Below, in pieces: positions 8,632 through 19,400 of a DNA stretch of 64,000 bases (position 1 is its first letter; the number at the start of each line of letters is the position of its first letter). This DNA comes from Ascaphus truei (taxonomy: Eukaryota; Chordata; Amphibia; Anura; Ascaphidae), in NCBI GenBank assembly GCA_036426205.1, contig CM071568.1:53617146-53681145 (forward strand), read 5' to 3'. A program made the position numbers and the translations under genes. The notes below the pieces were generated by a model. That model was not told the origin of the DNA. It was given only the letters and a program-made list of their open reading frames with translations, and made no database searches.

Positions 8632-11031
8632 ATGTTTGCGAAGTCCGGAGACGAGGTCCTTGCCTGGGCTTTGAGGCAGTATATGGAGCCTGGCCAGGTA
8701 GTGGCGGTAGGAGGCATACCCGCTAGTATACCCGCAATGAAGGTCCGGGAGGGTATGTGTAAAATTCCTGGGTGGCCGTGGGCATGTGTCTTAGAGGAGG
8801 AACAAGATCCCACGTCCACATGGAAAACCATACTGTTTGTTGTAACTCACACTGAGGATATATGCCTGGCAGAGGCACCGTCCGCACTGTTCATGCCCGG
8901 GGGCCCCTCAGAAGGGTACCCCCTAGTCTATGCCGACCCAGCAAAATGGCGTCTCCCGCCAAATCAGGAGAGCGCACGTGCTGCTGACTGCAAGCCTGCA
9001 CAGAACGATGTCGCAACATTCTGTCCGGGCTTGGCGCGAAAATCAGAGCCCCTCCCCTGTGATGTGAGTGACTCAGTGCAGAGCGAAAACCAATCCATTG
9101 TAAAAAGTGCCCTTCCTTTAGATTCCACCAGGGGGAGCAAACACGGTTATCTTCAACCATACGTGGACGCTGTGATAGACACTCTGATCTCTAAGGATGA
9201 GGATGAGATAGACTCTCTGTTCTATGATGAGGATGAGATAGACTGTCAGGGGATACACCCTAATGTGTATGTGCCCTGGCGAGCGCCAGGAATAGATCTC
9301 CTTATGCTACTGTGCCCCTGCTTGCAAGAAGCCTATGAGGAGGGAGCCGTCATGTCCCAAGTGCCACTAGACTTCAGGATCACCGAGGTAGATGGGGAGC
9401 CGTGTACACAGTGCTTTAGCCCCACCTGTGACTGTTCTAGGGGAGCACTGGCGTGGGAACCTAAATGTGATTGCTGCGGTGCAATTTTCTTGATGCCTAT
9501 TGTACCCCAGCCTACAGAGCCAGCTAAGGAGCTAAGTGAACCCTTGGCAGAGAAGAGTGCGGCTGCAGTGGAGGTACCGGAGCACGCCAGCTTTGTACCC
9601 ACAACCACTGGCTGCATTTCAGAAGAATCTGGTGACTACCTTGCGGAGGATACTGTCATGATATCTTCCGGGGAAAAGGTGGAAGTCCCATCGGTGGCGA
9701 TGCGCCTACCGGCGAACCACCCCAGCGGTAATGCAGAGGATACAGAGTCTGCTGTGGTTCCGTGTACCCTGGAAGAGGTGTCTTCCGATGTTGCGGACCC
9801 TGCTGTGGGCCCGTGTGCCCTACAATGGTCAGTCCGACCTACTACAGAGGTACCCTCGGTCCTAGAATGGGGACCAGTACCTAACGCCGACAAGGGTGAG
9901 TCGACTGCCCCAGGGGTGTCGGGGGTGAGCCTCCAGGTGACCGCGGAGCACGATGGCTCCTTAAGTCTGGTCGCCCGGGTGAAGGGTTCCCCTCTGCATC
10001 GCGTCCTGGCGGAGGTGTCCTCACTAGAAGGTAGCTGTCCAGAGGAGAGAGTGGACCAGTGTCTACCGCCGATCCTTCCGGAAGAAGGGAAGCCCATCGT
10101 CAGCCAGCCGAGTGGTAAGGAACCCCCTTGTTCCTCACAGACTCCGATGGAGGTGGCCGTGAAGAAGGCCAAAGCTATGGTTCCTGAGCAGAGTGTGAGC
10201 CCGTGTGCTCCGACACAAGTGGTCCCAGGACTGGGATCCAACGCTCCCGAGTTTTCATCGCGTAAGTGGACTGCCCCAGAAGTGCCAGGGGCCGGTCCCG
10301 ATACCACCAAGGTGGGAACTGACAGCGTCCCCGAGGACCTGTTGGCCACCGTGATTCACCGCAGGGGTAAGGTGTCTACATTTTCCCCCCTGCCAGGTGA
10401 AACCGAGACATTTCCCAGTGCTTGCTTCTCAGTGGAAGCCTCGCAAGTCCGTAGGGACAAGGACTGTGTAAAGGACGATCCAGGGAGACTGGCCTCCTTT
10501 ACGCCCAAAAAGGAGCGTGCCATTCGCCAGGTGGTGGACCGCGGGAAAGGTCCTGGTCTCCTGGTCTACCGCATCCCTGCCGCGGATAACCGGGTAAAGG
10601 TCTGCTTCAGAGACACTGGGCTACTCCTTCCACCAGGGGGAGGAAGTAGCGAAGAGCCAGAAACTGTCGCCTTAGAGTGTGCTCTCCAAGAAATTTTTCT
10701 GGGGGAGGCTCACGGACGCAAAAGTGAGGTACCCCCATCTGATCTGGTAGGGGCACCCCACAAATGGTCTCAGCCAGTCTCGGGTATTATTGAGTGTGAT
10801 GTACTATGTAATCTGAGGTGTAAAGTCGACCTGATAATTGTAACAAATATGACATGCCGTATTTTATTGTGTAACCTTATGTCAGGGTATGGCGTTCTCC
10901 AAGCGAGGACGTTGGATTTTCCACCAGGGGGAGAGTGTAGCCATGTCTCCCCAGCGCTACCGCACCCCCCTCACCTGACTGCCATGATTTATTTAACAAA
11001 AATAAAGCCAAAATGGAGAAGCTATGTTTAA
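8632..11031 (+). CDS. Long single ORF of an LTR element (799 aa), possible PNMA-like N-terminus, no capsid or pol
   Basis: The frame is open well upstream of 8632; I chose the ATG at 8632 (context GTCGCCATGT) as the first after the PBS. Residues ~1-110 resemble the RRM-like N-terminal region of PNMA-type Gag proteins. Next come a DEDEID repeat (~residues 185-205) and a cysteine cluster with CTQC, CDC and CDCC spacing (~residues 260-290) that could bind metal. About 450 Pro/Glu/Ser/Val-rich residues follow. No capsid, protease, reverse transcriptase or integrase motif was seen. The frame runs through the polypurine tract and the 3' LTR start and ends only inside the adjoining Tc1 sequence, so the native C-terminus is lost. 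About 2.4 kb without a stop suggests a recent insertion. A host function is not supported. Confidence 0.55.
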   Translation: MFAKSGDEVLAWALRQYMEPGQVVAVGGIPASIPAMKVREGMCKIPGWPWACVLEEEQDPTSTWKTILFVVTHTEDICLAEAPSALFMPGGPSEGYPLVYADPAKWRLPPNQESARAADCKPAQNDVATFCPGLARKSEPLPCDVSDSVQSENQSIVKSALPLDSTRGSKHGYLQPYVDAVIDTLISKDEDEIDSLFYDEDEIDCQGIHPNVYVPWRAPGIDLLMLLCPCLQEAYEEGAVMSQVPLDFRITEVDGEPCTQCFSPTCDCSRGALAWEPKCDCCGAIFLMPIVPQPTEPAKELSEPLAEKSAAAVEVPEHASFVPTTTGCISEESGDYLAEDTVMISSGEKVEVPSVAMRLPANHPSGNAEDTESAVVPCTLEEVSSDVADPAVGPCALQWSVRPTTEVPSVLEWGPVPNADKGESTAPGVSGVSLQVTAEHDGSLSLVARVKGSPLHRVLAEVSSLEGSCPEERVDQCLPPILPEEGKPIVSQPSGKEPPCSSQTPMEVAVKKAKAMVPEQSVSPCAPTQVVPGLGSNAPEFSSRKWTAPEVPGAGPDTTKVGTDSVPEDLLATVIHRRGKVSTFSPLPGETETFPSACFSVEASQVRRDKDCVKDDPGRLASFTPKKERAIRQVVDRGKGPGLLVYRIPAADNRVKVCFRDTGLLLPPGGGSSEEPETVALECALQEIFLGEAHGRKSEVPPSDLVGAPHKWSQPVSGIIECDVLCNLRCKVDLIIVTNMTCRILLCNLMSGYGVLQARTLDFPPGGECSHVSPALPHPPHLTAMIYLTKIKPKWRSYV
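10923..10935 (+). promoter_or_regulatory. Polypurine tract before the 3' LTR
   Basis: ACCAGGGGGAGAG directly precedes TGTAGCC of the 3' LTR. The Gypsy element at 24.7-29.5 kb has the equivalent tract (CCAGGGGAAGGA) next to its own TGTAGCC. This would prime plus-strand DNA synthesis. Confidence 0.7.
10936..10983 (+). repeat. Truncated 3' LTR (first 48 bp only)
   Basis: Its 48 bases are identical to the start of the 5' LTR at 6824. Similarity stops abruptly at 10983, where Tc1 terminal sequence takes over, so about 1.68 kb of the 3' LTR is missing. Confidence 0.8.
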
Positions 11032-12443
11032 AAAACTAAGTACACCCTTACTGCTTCCATAGGAATTAAGATGCTAAATAGCAGATAGGTGCTGCTAATC
11101 AAAAGCCCTTGATTAGTTGATCATCAGCAAGTGCGACCACCTCTATAAAATCCAAAGTTTTAGCAGTTTGCTTGTCTGGAGCATTCAGGTGTGTGTTAAC
11201 ACAATGTCAAGGAGGAAAAACTTCAGCAATAAAACTTAGAGAAGCAATTGTTGCTGCCCATCAATCTGGGAAGGGTTATAAGGCCATTTCCAAACAATTT
11301 AAAGTCCATCATTCTACAGTGAGAAAGATTATTCAAAAGTGGAAAACATTCAAGACAGTTACCAATCATCCCAGGAGTGGACGTTCCAGCAAATTCACCC
11401 CAAGGTCAGGCCGTGCAATGCTCAGAGAAATTGCAAAGAAAACAAGAGTTACATCTCAGACTCTACGGGCCTCAGTTAGCATGTTAAATGTTAAAGTTCA
11501 TGACAGTACAATTAGAAAAAGACTGAACAAGTATGGTTTGTTAGGAAGGGTTGCCAGGAGAAAGTCTTTTCACTCTAAAAAGAACATGGCAGCACGGCTT
11601 TTGTTTGCAAAGTTGCATCTGAACAAACCACAAGACTTCTGGAACAATGTCCTTTGGACAGACAAGACCAAAGTGGAGATGTTTGGCCATAATGCACAGC
11701 GCCACGTTTGGCAAAAATCAAACACAGCATATCAGCACGAACACCTCATACCAACTGTCAAGCACGGTGGTGGAGGGGTGATTATTTGGGCTTGTTTTGC
11801 AGCCACAGGACCTGGGAACCTTGCAGTCATTGAGTCGACCATGAACTCCTCTGTATACCAAAGTATTCTAGAGTCAAATGTGAGGCCATCTGTCTGACAG
11901 CTAAAGCTTGGCCGAAATTGGGTCATGGAATAGGACAATGATCCCAAGCACATCAGCAAATCTACAACAAAATGGCAAAAAATGAAAGAATCAAGGTGTT
12001 GCAATGGCCCAGTCAAAGTCCAGACCTCAACCCAATTGAAATGCTGTGGCGGGCCCTTAAGAGAGCTGTGCATTAATAAATGCACACAAACCTCAATGAA
12101 CTGAAGCAACGTTGTAAAGAAGAGTGGGCCAAAATTCCTCAACAACAATGTGAGAGACTGATAAAGTCATACAGAAAACAATTACTTCAAGTTATTGCTG
12201 CTAAAGGTGGTTCTATAAGCTATTGAATCATATGGTTTACTTAGTTTTTCACACATGGCTTCTCCATTTTGGCTTTATTTTTGTTAAATAAATCATGACA
12301 CGGTGTAATATGTAATGTGTTTTTGTTCATCTGACGTTGTATTTACCTAATTTTAAGACCTGCTAAGGAACAGATGATTGTTTTTATGTCCTGATATATA
12401 AAACCATAGAATTCAAAGAGGGTGTACTTTCTTCTTCACACCA

Positions 12444-12447
<4 letters not shown>
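10984..12447 (+). mobile_element. Tc1-like DNA transposon, left inverted repeat truncated
   Basis: Bases 10984-11040 and 12238-12297 are inverted repeats (ATGATTTATTTAAC on the left, its complement on the right). The right side continues another ~150 bases to CACCACTGTA at 12447, which looks like the true outer terminus. The matching outer part of the left repeat is missing, and the element abuts the LTR fragment without a TA target duplication. Loss of the left end came after or during a rearrangement with the LTR. Confidence 0.75.
11204..12226 (+). pseudogene. Tc1-like transposase pseudogene (DD34E)
   Basis: The ATG at 11204 reads a short basic start and then hits a frameshift; the main frame runs 11211-11897. 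Recognisable parts are an N-terminal paired-like helix-turn-helix (about 11240-11345, AAHQSGKGYKAISKQF), a second basic HTH region, the first catalytic Asp in WTDKTK (about 11655), the HGGGGVIIWAC stretch, the second Asp in DNDPKH (about 11936) and the glutamate in NPIEML (about 12035). A stop after RPSV at 11895 and further shifts separate the last two catalytic residues from the first, so no active enzyme can be made. Family members are about 340 residues. Confidence 0.85.
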
Positions 12448-12490
<43 letters not shown>

Positions 12491-12492
12491 TA
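12447..12492. repeat. (TA)n microsatellite
   Basis: About 20 TA units directly adjoin the Tc1 terminus. Tc1 elements target TA, so the transposon may have landed at the edge of this tract. Confidence 0.9.
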
Positions 12493-12640
12493 TGAAATCA
12501 CGTGATGCGAGACATTTACATGCATAGGCGATACCGGCACCCCACAACGGGGCCTGTATCTCGGGAAGCAGGGGGTCCCCAGACCTCAAATCAACAAAGT
12601 TCTGCTCCGGAGACATGTGATACAATACACTAGTAATAAC
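12493..12640. repeat. Dispersed repeat family, copy 1 (CACGTGA / CTCCGGAGAC words)
   Basis: It carries TCACGTGATGCGAGACATTT and GCTCCGGAGACAT. Related words occur at 18880-19400, 46760-47010 and 63520-63600, so this is an interspersed family. No coding capacity was seen. Confidence 0.5.
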
Positions 12641-13565
12641 ATTTAAATTAAAATATGTAATAACCACCAAAACACAACCCACCCCCTGTACCCCCACATA
12701 AAACCATATTATATTTTTTTACACACAGGATTAATACCACAGGCCAGTGGGGGTCCCCGGATGGTCCATACGGGTGTCCGCAGGCCCCACAGTGCATACT
12801 GGGTGGTACCCATGGGTGTCTGGGGGCCCTCGGGTTGTCCCTGCAAGGCTCCGTGGGCCTCCAGGTGGTACCCACGGGTCTCCATGGGCCCCAATGGGGT
12901 CACTGGTGGTCCCCGACAGTGACTGGGGGTTCCTGGGTCATCCTCATGGGTGTCTGGGTGCTATCGGGTGGTTCCCATGGGTCCCTGGGGGCCCCATAGG
13001 GGTCCCTGGTTCCTCCCTGCAGATGTCCATGGGTCCTCAGGAGGTCCCTGTGGCATCCCGGGGTCCTTGGGTGGTCCCCATGGGCATCAAGGGGACCTCG
13101 AGTGCTTCCTGTGGGTCCCCGCTGGCCTGCGGTACCATTACTGTATTAACAAAAACCAAAAACATGGCCTACATTTCAATAAACACAACCCACCCTCTGT
13201 ACCCCCACATAAAACTATATTTTATTTTGTTACACACAGGAAAATACCACAGGCCTGTGGGGGTCCCCAGGTGGTCCCGACGGGTATCCGCAGGCCCCAC
13301 AGTGCACCCCAGGGGGTTCCAACAGATGTCTGAGGGCCATTGGGTGGTCCCTGCTTGGCTCTGGGGCCTCCAAGTGGTCACCGTGGGTACTCGTGGGCCC
13401 CAATGGGGTCCACTGGTAGTCCCCATGGGTTTCTGGGGGTCCCTGGGTTGTACCCACAGGTTTCTGGGGGCCCACGGGTGGTTTCCACAGGGGTCTGGGG
13501 ACCCTTGGGTGGTTCCCATGGGGGTCTGGGGACCCTCAGGTGGTCCCCGCGGGTTCTCATTGTAA
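12641..13565. repeat. GC-rich minisatellite with a ~511-bp higher-order repeat
   Basis: Degenerate ~30-bp units of the form GGTGGTCCCCATGGGTNTC are repeated through 12740-13130 and 13255-13560. A non-satellite spacer containing CACAACCCACCC and ACACACAGGA recurs at 12672 and 13183, giving a ~511-bp outer period with two copies. Because the unit lacks frequent stops, several frames on both strands stay open (for example 12747-13565 plus). These are artefacts. Confidence 0.85.
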
Positions 13566-13760
13566 TGGCCCCTAACCTCTTAATCAACTTAGCGGTTAAT
13601 AGCCACTATAGTAATTAAGGGGTTAACCCACCCTACCCTGCTACCCACCCGGGAGGCCTAACCAACCACCTCGGACCCACTATACCCACCCTGTACCTAT
13701 TGAGTGGCATAGTGGTATATAATATGGGCATGATAAGCACTATAGCACTCAATGGGAATG
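13566..13760 (-). repeat. Isolated copy related to the 45.6-46.7 kb tandem family
   Basis: TTAATCAACTTAGCGG, GGGAGGCCTAACCAACCACC and CCACCCTG words match, on the opposite strand, the GGTTAGGCC and TAAGGTAATTAAGGG words of the array at 45640-46680. Confidence 0.5.
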
Positions 13761-15134
13761 TGATTTGTTTTCTGTTCAAACAAATAATTTATTTTGGAAG
13801 TCTAATTTTAATTGGGTTATTTCCTTAAACAAGGTTTAATATGAGTTCTTCATTTTTACATAATTCTCTTTTGACTTTGATTGTTGGCTTATTTATGGTC
13901 TTGATATGCCTAAGTGAGTTTTTTGTTTAGGGATCTTATTTAATCATTAATAATTTTCCTTTTCCCTGCTACATAAGATCTGATTGATAAATGAGGTGGA
14001 TTGTTTATAAATTCAGCATGATAATTTTTGTAGTTTAACCAGTGTGGCAGGATGGCCTTGCGGCAGGGTCAGTAAGACGTTAGACACGATATGAAACTTT
14101 AAACTGTAGTGTACTGATTGGGATAGAGAAAAATCCCCTTTTGCGGCACTGAAACACCCTATAATAATTAAAATAAAAACTTTTATTGTTATTAAATAAA
14201 AAATATGTGTTCAGGGAATGCGGGCGAGATAACAAACAAACGTGAAAAACTAATAATTAAAAGATCACTTTGATAAATGTTAATGTCCATGAGAGAAAAC
14301 TTTCATAGTTTGAGGGATTTTAAACCTACTATAATATGTATATTCCTTTTTTTTTTCTACATGATTTTGTGCTTTTTCTTCTTTGGAGATGATTGTTTAC
14401 ATTCTACCTCCACACAACCTCAGAATCTTCGAATCTTACAGTGTTACTTAAACTGTATTTCGGAGAATGTCATTCAAATGACCTGAATCAGTGTCTCCAC
14501 TGCGGTTAGTCTGTTCTAAGAGGCTTAGAAGAAATATAATGTATCCCCCCCCCCCCTGTGTGTTATTTACCTTTAGGAGGCTCAAATGAATAAATACTAG
14601 GACAAAGAGTAGTATGACAGGAGTATAATTTTTAGAGCAAACTATTGTTGCTTGAAAGCTTGTATCATTAAAACAGTGTCTAAACTTCTAAACAGATGTG
14701 TTATATACATTGCTCTACCTTGTCCTGTTTAATCAATCTAATTATTTTTGTCATTGATTTTGTTGCATCTAACATTATATCAAAGTTAAATAGTAAGTTT
14801 AGTTTATTTATATATACTTGATCTCATAACATATATTTAATGGACCTAAAGTGTTACATTGACCTTGCATTTCATTCACATAATGATATTCAGACACTTT
14901 TAAGTTTTGATCAAGAAATAGGATTAGGCTAACAAATGGCAATTTGTGCTTTGCCTGAAAATGAAGGTACTGTAGTGGACTTTATGTACTGACATTTTTC
15001 TCTAAAGCTAAGCCTGACAAAACAAACTTACTATAACACAAACACATCCCTCCCTGGCATTCTTTAGTAAATTGAACTATATTTGTTTAGTTACTCATAG
15101 TCCCAGATCCATAATCTTAATCAGGGCTCATAAA
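13761..15134. other. AT-rich intergenic DNA
   Basis: No gene was seen. A segment at 14040-14090 (GTGGCAGGATGGCC) resembles words common near LTR ends but is too short to classify. A poly-C run lies at about 14547-14556. Confidence 0.5.
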
Positions 15135-15139
15135 GTGAC

Positions 15140-17303
15140 TGTAACGGGTATTCCACCCCACCCAATCTCATATGTAGTGTGGGTGAGTAGAACATGCGGT
15201 GTTACCGGTGTGGTGCGTATACCTGCAGGCTCACAGGAGGTCTGAGCCTCCGCTAATGAGAGCCTGGGGTGAATCCTCTGGAACGAATCTTCTTTCAGCG
15301 CCTCCACCTGTGTAGGATTCTATGGAAGTGTAGAATGACCCTACATAGGAACCCAATCAGAAACCACACACACAGTGATTATATAACTAAGGACTTTACT
15401 AACGAATAATAATGATAACCTGTGTCTCTCTCACGGTGAGACACTAACAGTGACGTCTCGCAGGACGATTCCCAAACACTAGGTGATCCCACCCAGTGTC
15501 CCAAGAACCCCACCCAATGTCCCGTACTCCTACAGAGATAGTCAATGGGGGACTGCGCAGTCACTAAGAACCTATAGGCCTGGGGGTGCACATGTGATGG
15601 TATAATACCTGCCGAGCACTCCGGTGCTCGGGTCAGCAACAAACTTCTCAAAGGGTCAGACGTGTGATGAGTCCGTCTGATCCTCCAACCGAACTCCTTG
15701 CACGTGCGGACCGCTAGGGTGGTCCCACTCTGGAATCGTCTCTGTGGACCCCAACGTGGGTCCAACCGCTTCCACAGGAACAGCAGCAGCCGCTGTGTCC
15801 CTATCTATATAAGTGGTACTAATGTGACAGGAACCCTAACTTAGGGCCTGTCCCTGTAGTACAGCAACCTGTAGTGGCTTGGGGAACTCCTAGGGCCTGC
15901 AGGGGGTAATGACCTGTCCCACTCCCCTAACTACCCAATCCCTTCGGTAAGTGATCTGGAATGGACTAGAGTACTCTTCCATGCAGTACTTGGGCGTCTA
16001 TCTACTGTTGGCTAGCCTAGTGCAGATCCTCTCCAGAATTTCTGACCTCGTTAACAGGCTATCCCTTCAGGCATCCTACCCCTAGCGCTACCTCAAGGTG
16101 ACTAGAACAGCTATAGCCCCTCTCCAGATCCACTACTCTCTGACTAGTCCCAGCGCCTACCGCAGCAAGCTGTAACTCACTGGAGGCTGCAGCCAACGTG
16201 CTGCGCAACAAGGTGCCTGCCTATCAGACCTCACAGCACTGCTCGCTGTGACCCTGACAATGCAGCACTCTAACAACACTAAGGGCAGCGTCCCTATCTT
16301 GGGCCTCCCTCAGTACTTAACCCACTACGCTAGCGGGGGGTTGGGGCCTACCTGGGGTGTGGGTACCTATGGGGTGCAGGAGCTGCTCTCACTCCCCGCA
16401 CCCTTCTTCCCTCACAGCTCCCTAGCTCCAACTCTCTATCACCTTCCTCAACAGTTACCCACCCAACTAGTGGGGAGTTGGGGTCTACCTGGAGTGTGGG
16501 TACCTATATGGGGCAGAAGCTGCACTCGCTCCCTACACCCTACTTCCCTAACCGCTCCCTGACTCCAACTCTCTAACTGCAGACTTCCTTCTCTCAGCTC
16601 CCACTAATGTAAGTGGCAGGGTCCCTAACCTGAGGGCTGCCCCTGGCAACACTCACCTTACTGGGGAGCTGAGCTATCCTGGACCAAAGGGGGTGCTAGC
16701 CTAATACAGGGGAGTCCCTCTCACCTGTACCCTACCTCCTTCCCTCACAGGGTCCCTCCGCTGACTGACTAGCGTGGTGCAAGCCCGCGAAATGTATCCT
16801 TTCCTCCAGCGCAATCCTGCAGCCCTATTGGCTCCTATGAGGCACCTGGTGCCTCCCTCGCTATGCTCCATGGGAGTTGTAGTCCCATAGAGCCTATCCT
16901 GGCATTGGGGCCGCGTGCGCGCCTTTCCTGTGCAGGCGCGAGCTATCTGGGGCTTCCTCAACCTTTCCCTACTCTGTTCTGGCCCTCGCGCGACTTTCCC
17001 TGCCTCTGGCGGCTGTACTCCTACACTCGCGCGATCACTGCGCATGCGCGAGTGGTTGCGCAATGGCGGCGCTCTCCTCGCCGGCCGCTGGGACCTTAGA
17101 GACGCGACCGCGGCCTTAGCAACGGCCCGATCGCGTCCCCGGCAACCGGCCTGCTCGCGGAGACAGCGCACCGCTCCCTGCAACGGCCCCCACCTTTGGG
17201 ATGGCCGTCGGGTCTGCCGCTGGCCTCCGGCAGTACCCGGCATCGCTTGTGCCCACGGAGGCTCCCGAGGGGGTCGCAGGGGGCAAAGGGTGACCTGGCT
17301 ACA
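15140..17303 (-). repeat. Solo LTR, same superfamily as the 6.8-kb LTR, with 4-bp target duplication
   Basis: On the minus strand it begins TGTAGCC at 17303 and ends CCCGTTACA at 15140. The flanks are TGAC at 15136-15139 and TGAC at 17304-17307, a 4-bp target-site duplication. It aligns along most of its length with the LTR at 6824-8553, including the 3' portion with TGGAGGCGCTG-type words and the promoter cluster, but is ~430 bp longer. No internal region remains, so it probably arose by LTR-LTR recombination. Confidence 0.85.
16820..17055 (-). promoter_or_regulatory. LTR promoter cluster in the solo LTR
   Basis: On the minus strand a palindromic CGCGCATGCGCA word (NRF1-like) lies at 17039-17050, ACTACAACTCCCA (ZNF143-like) at 16871-16883 and AGCCAATAGGG (CCAAT) around 16823-16833. 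Order and spacing match the LTR at 6.8 kb although surrounding bases have diverged. Confidence 0.5.
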
Positions 17304-17307
17304 TGAC

Positions 17308-17969
17308 ATTACCTAAAAGAGGAATGGACGTCATGTTCCCTAACTCCTCCCCTGGCTCCTCCCCCCACACCACTCCCCCCTTGTGCTGGTGGGAGAAGAG
17401 CAGCCAGGGAGGGCAGAGAGCAGGACGGAGAGGAGGATCCTGGCCCCTCAGTCATGGGGCCCCTCCGCTGAGGTCTAGGAGGCCGCTTGGTATATTCAAA
17501 GCTAATTAGATGCTAAAATAACGGTCATATTGAGCTTGTTAGCATAGGCCTAACATTACATTATTGTTACATTAACTTCCAATAACATGACGATAAATAC
17601 ATCTTATTGTTATTCTGATCCAGACCCTGTAATTCATTTTAAGCTTGAGTTGAAAAGAGAGGTGAGGGAAATAACGCAATGTTACTTAAGTAATACCTAA
17701 ATGATGTATCACACTCACCCAGATCCTGTAATGGCTCTATTTTATGATCTGGATGTAAGTAAAGTCATATTTAGTAATGACATAATTAACATAATGTCAA
17801 AGCACCAATCTCCTTCAGAAGCCTATTAGGGCTTAGTGATTTTTCAGTAAATGATACATTTTCAGTATATTGCAATGGTAACAAAAGGAGATTTTACCTT
17901 CATGCTTGTTAGGCAGCCACCTAACCATTTTTTTTTAAATTGTGAGTAAGTACAGCATCCATCAGAAGT
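17308..17969. other. Unassigned flank of the solo LTR
   Basis: A GC-rich stretch to about 17490 gives way to AT-rich DNA. No supported gene was found. Confidence 0.4.
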
Positions 17970-18135
17970 TGTGTGTGAATTGTATTGTATTGTATTTTTA
18001 TTTACATAGCACTAACTAAGTATGCAGCACTTTACAGACATAATATAGAAGACAAAATATAGGGAAGAAAAATATAAAAAAGTATATGACATAAAATTGA
18101 TACTGCGGGATTGATTATGCCCTACAGACATTACA
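17970..18135 (-). repeat. LINE 3' end or derived SINE tail, minus strand
   Basis: The (GTATT)n start, TTTACATAGC and GCAGCACTTTACAGACAT words followed by ACATTACAATC match, in reverse, the kind of 3' tail seen at 33930-34013 (GCGCTATATAAATAAA then ACAAT repeats). Confidence 0.6.
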
Positions 18136-18874
18136 ATCGAAATGTATTATTTTGCTTCAATGAGAAAATTAAGGATCGCTATTTGTTATATGACAATCAT
18201 ATCTATCTATCCATCGATCCGATATATTGGCATGATTGACACTTTACAAATCATAAACTGATACACAAAGTGCAAAATGGATGCAGAGGATCTTGCTGCA
18301 TTCGAGCTATAATTGTTACACTTTAGTGTAAGCCGCGTAATGTCATTTTAAAAACAAAATAACCTTTTTACATAAATACTATGAACATACAAAAGGTAGT
18401 TACATTTTTGGGGGACACATGATTCGATTATATCACATTATTTGTGTTTTTATTTTTCCAAATTCAATATGTAATGTAGGATAATTATGTCACTCAGAAA
18501 ATTAATAAATCTCTTCTTATCATATTCAGCAGCTTATTATCCACTAATGAATGTAATAAGTTGCTCAGAGCGCTGCATTATAACAGGACAGTATGTAATG
18601 GAGCACTATGCAAACCAAAGGACCTCATCAGCAAGTGACAAAAACAATGTCTTCACCAGCACTAAATCTATCAAATTACAGTATCAATTACTTTTAGGAT
18701 TCATAAATATATGTTTGTGACGCTTATACTGCCTTCTCACTGTTAGCACCCACACTCGCAGTCACTACAAGAGGATACAAGAACATGCTTTGAATTGTAG
18801 AACCAGATGCTGGAGGTTACGTAGAGTATATACTATATACCAGTCTGAAAAGTAAGGGAAGCAGTTCCTCCAGC
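18136..18874. other. AT-rich intergenic DNA
   Basis: The 77-codon frame at 18487-18720 has no recognisable domain and no homologue in the window. Nothing else was seen. Confidence 0.5.
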
Positions 18875-19400
18875 TCTGTTTCTTGTGTTTGCCCCCAAGT
18901 TTTTTTTTATATGTGGGAAGCACAGCTATGGGGACCCCCTGGTTCCCAAGTTACTTACCGGGGAAGGTGCTGATAGTAGTATCCCCTGCAGGAGAAATAA
19001 AATGGCATTATAATCTGCAGTGTTACACAGGCCAATAGGAAGTCACAAAGTTTTCTGTCGCGGCTTCTTATTGTCTCGCATGATGCAGGCATTTAACAAC
19101 CAGGACGTAATCTGCAGCACTTTCCTGGGTAAGTATTTCAGGATAAACAAAAGGGTATGCTGCATACCAAAAATAAATAAATAAATACATACAGTTTGCC
19201 GGTGCTGCTGGTTCAAGGAGTACCTATCAAGGTTATTCCAGGTCTATGCTAAAGAAAAATTGATCCAACGCTCTACGGATTTGATAATAAAGCTATTTAT
19301 TTCAGGAACCAGGGGGTCACCAGAGCTGAAAAAAAAATGTGGTTCAACTCCGGAGACCCCTTGTTTCTCACATATATATTAAAAGGAGGTTAAGTGGGGC
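18875..19400. repeat. Dispersed repeat family, copy 2
   Basis: The GGGACCCCCTGGTTCCCAAG word (about 18930) and the inverted-sense ACCAGGGGGTCACCAGAG (about 19306) plus CTCCGGAGACCCC (about 19355) bracket the segment. The ends are therefore partly palindromic, which suggests a MITE-like element related to copies at 12.5, 46.8 and 63.5 kb. Confidence 0.5.

Noticed and set aside
9636..10349. 237-codon minus-strand frame opposite the 799-codon ORF
   Set aside because: It is a shadow frame of a GC-rich coding strand with no domain.
12747..13587. Several open frames of 70-270 codons on both strands
   Set aside because: They are translations of the GGTGGTCCCCATGGGT minisatellite.
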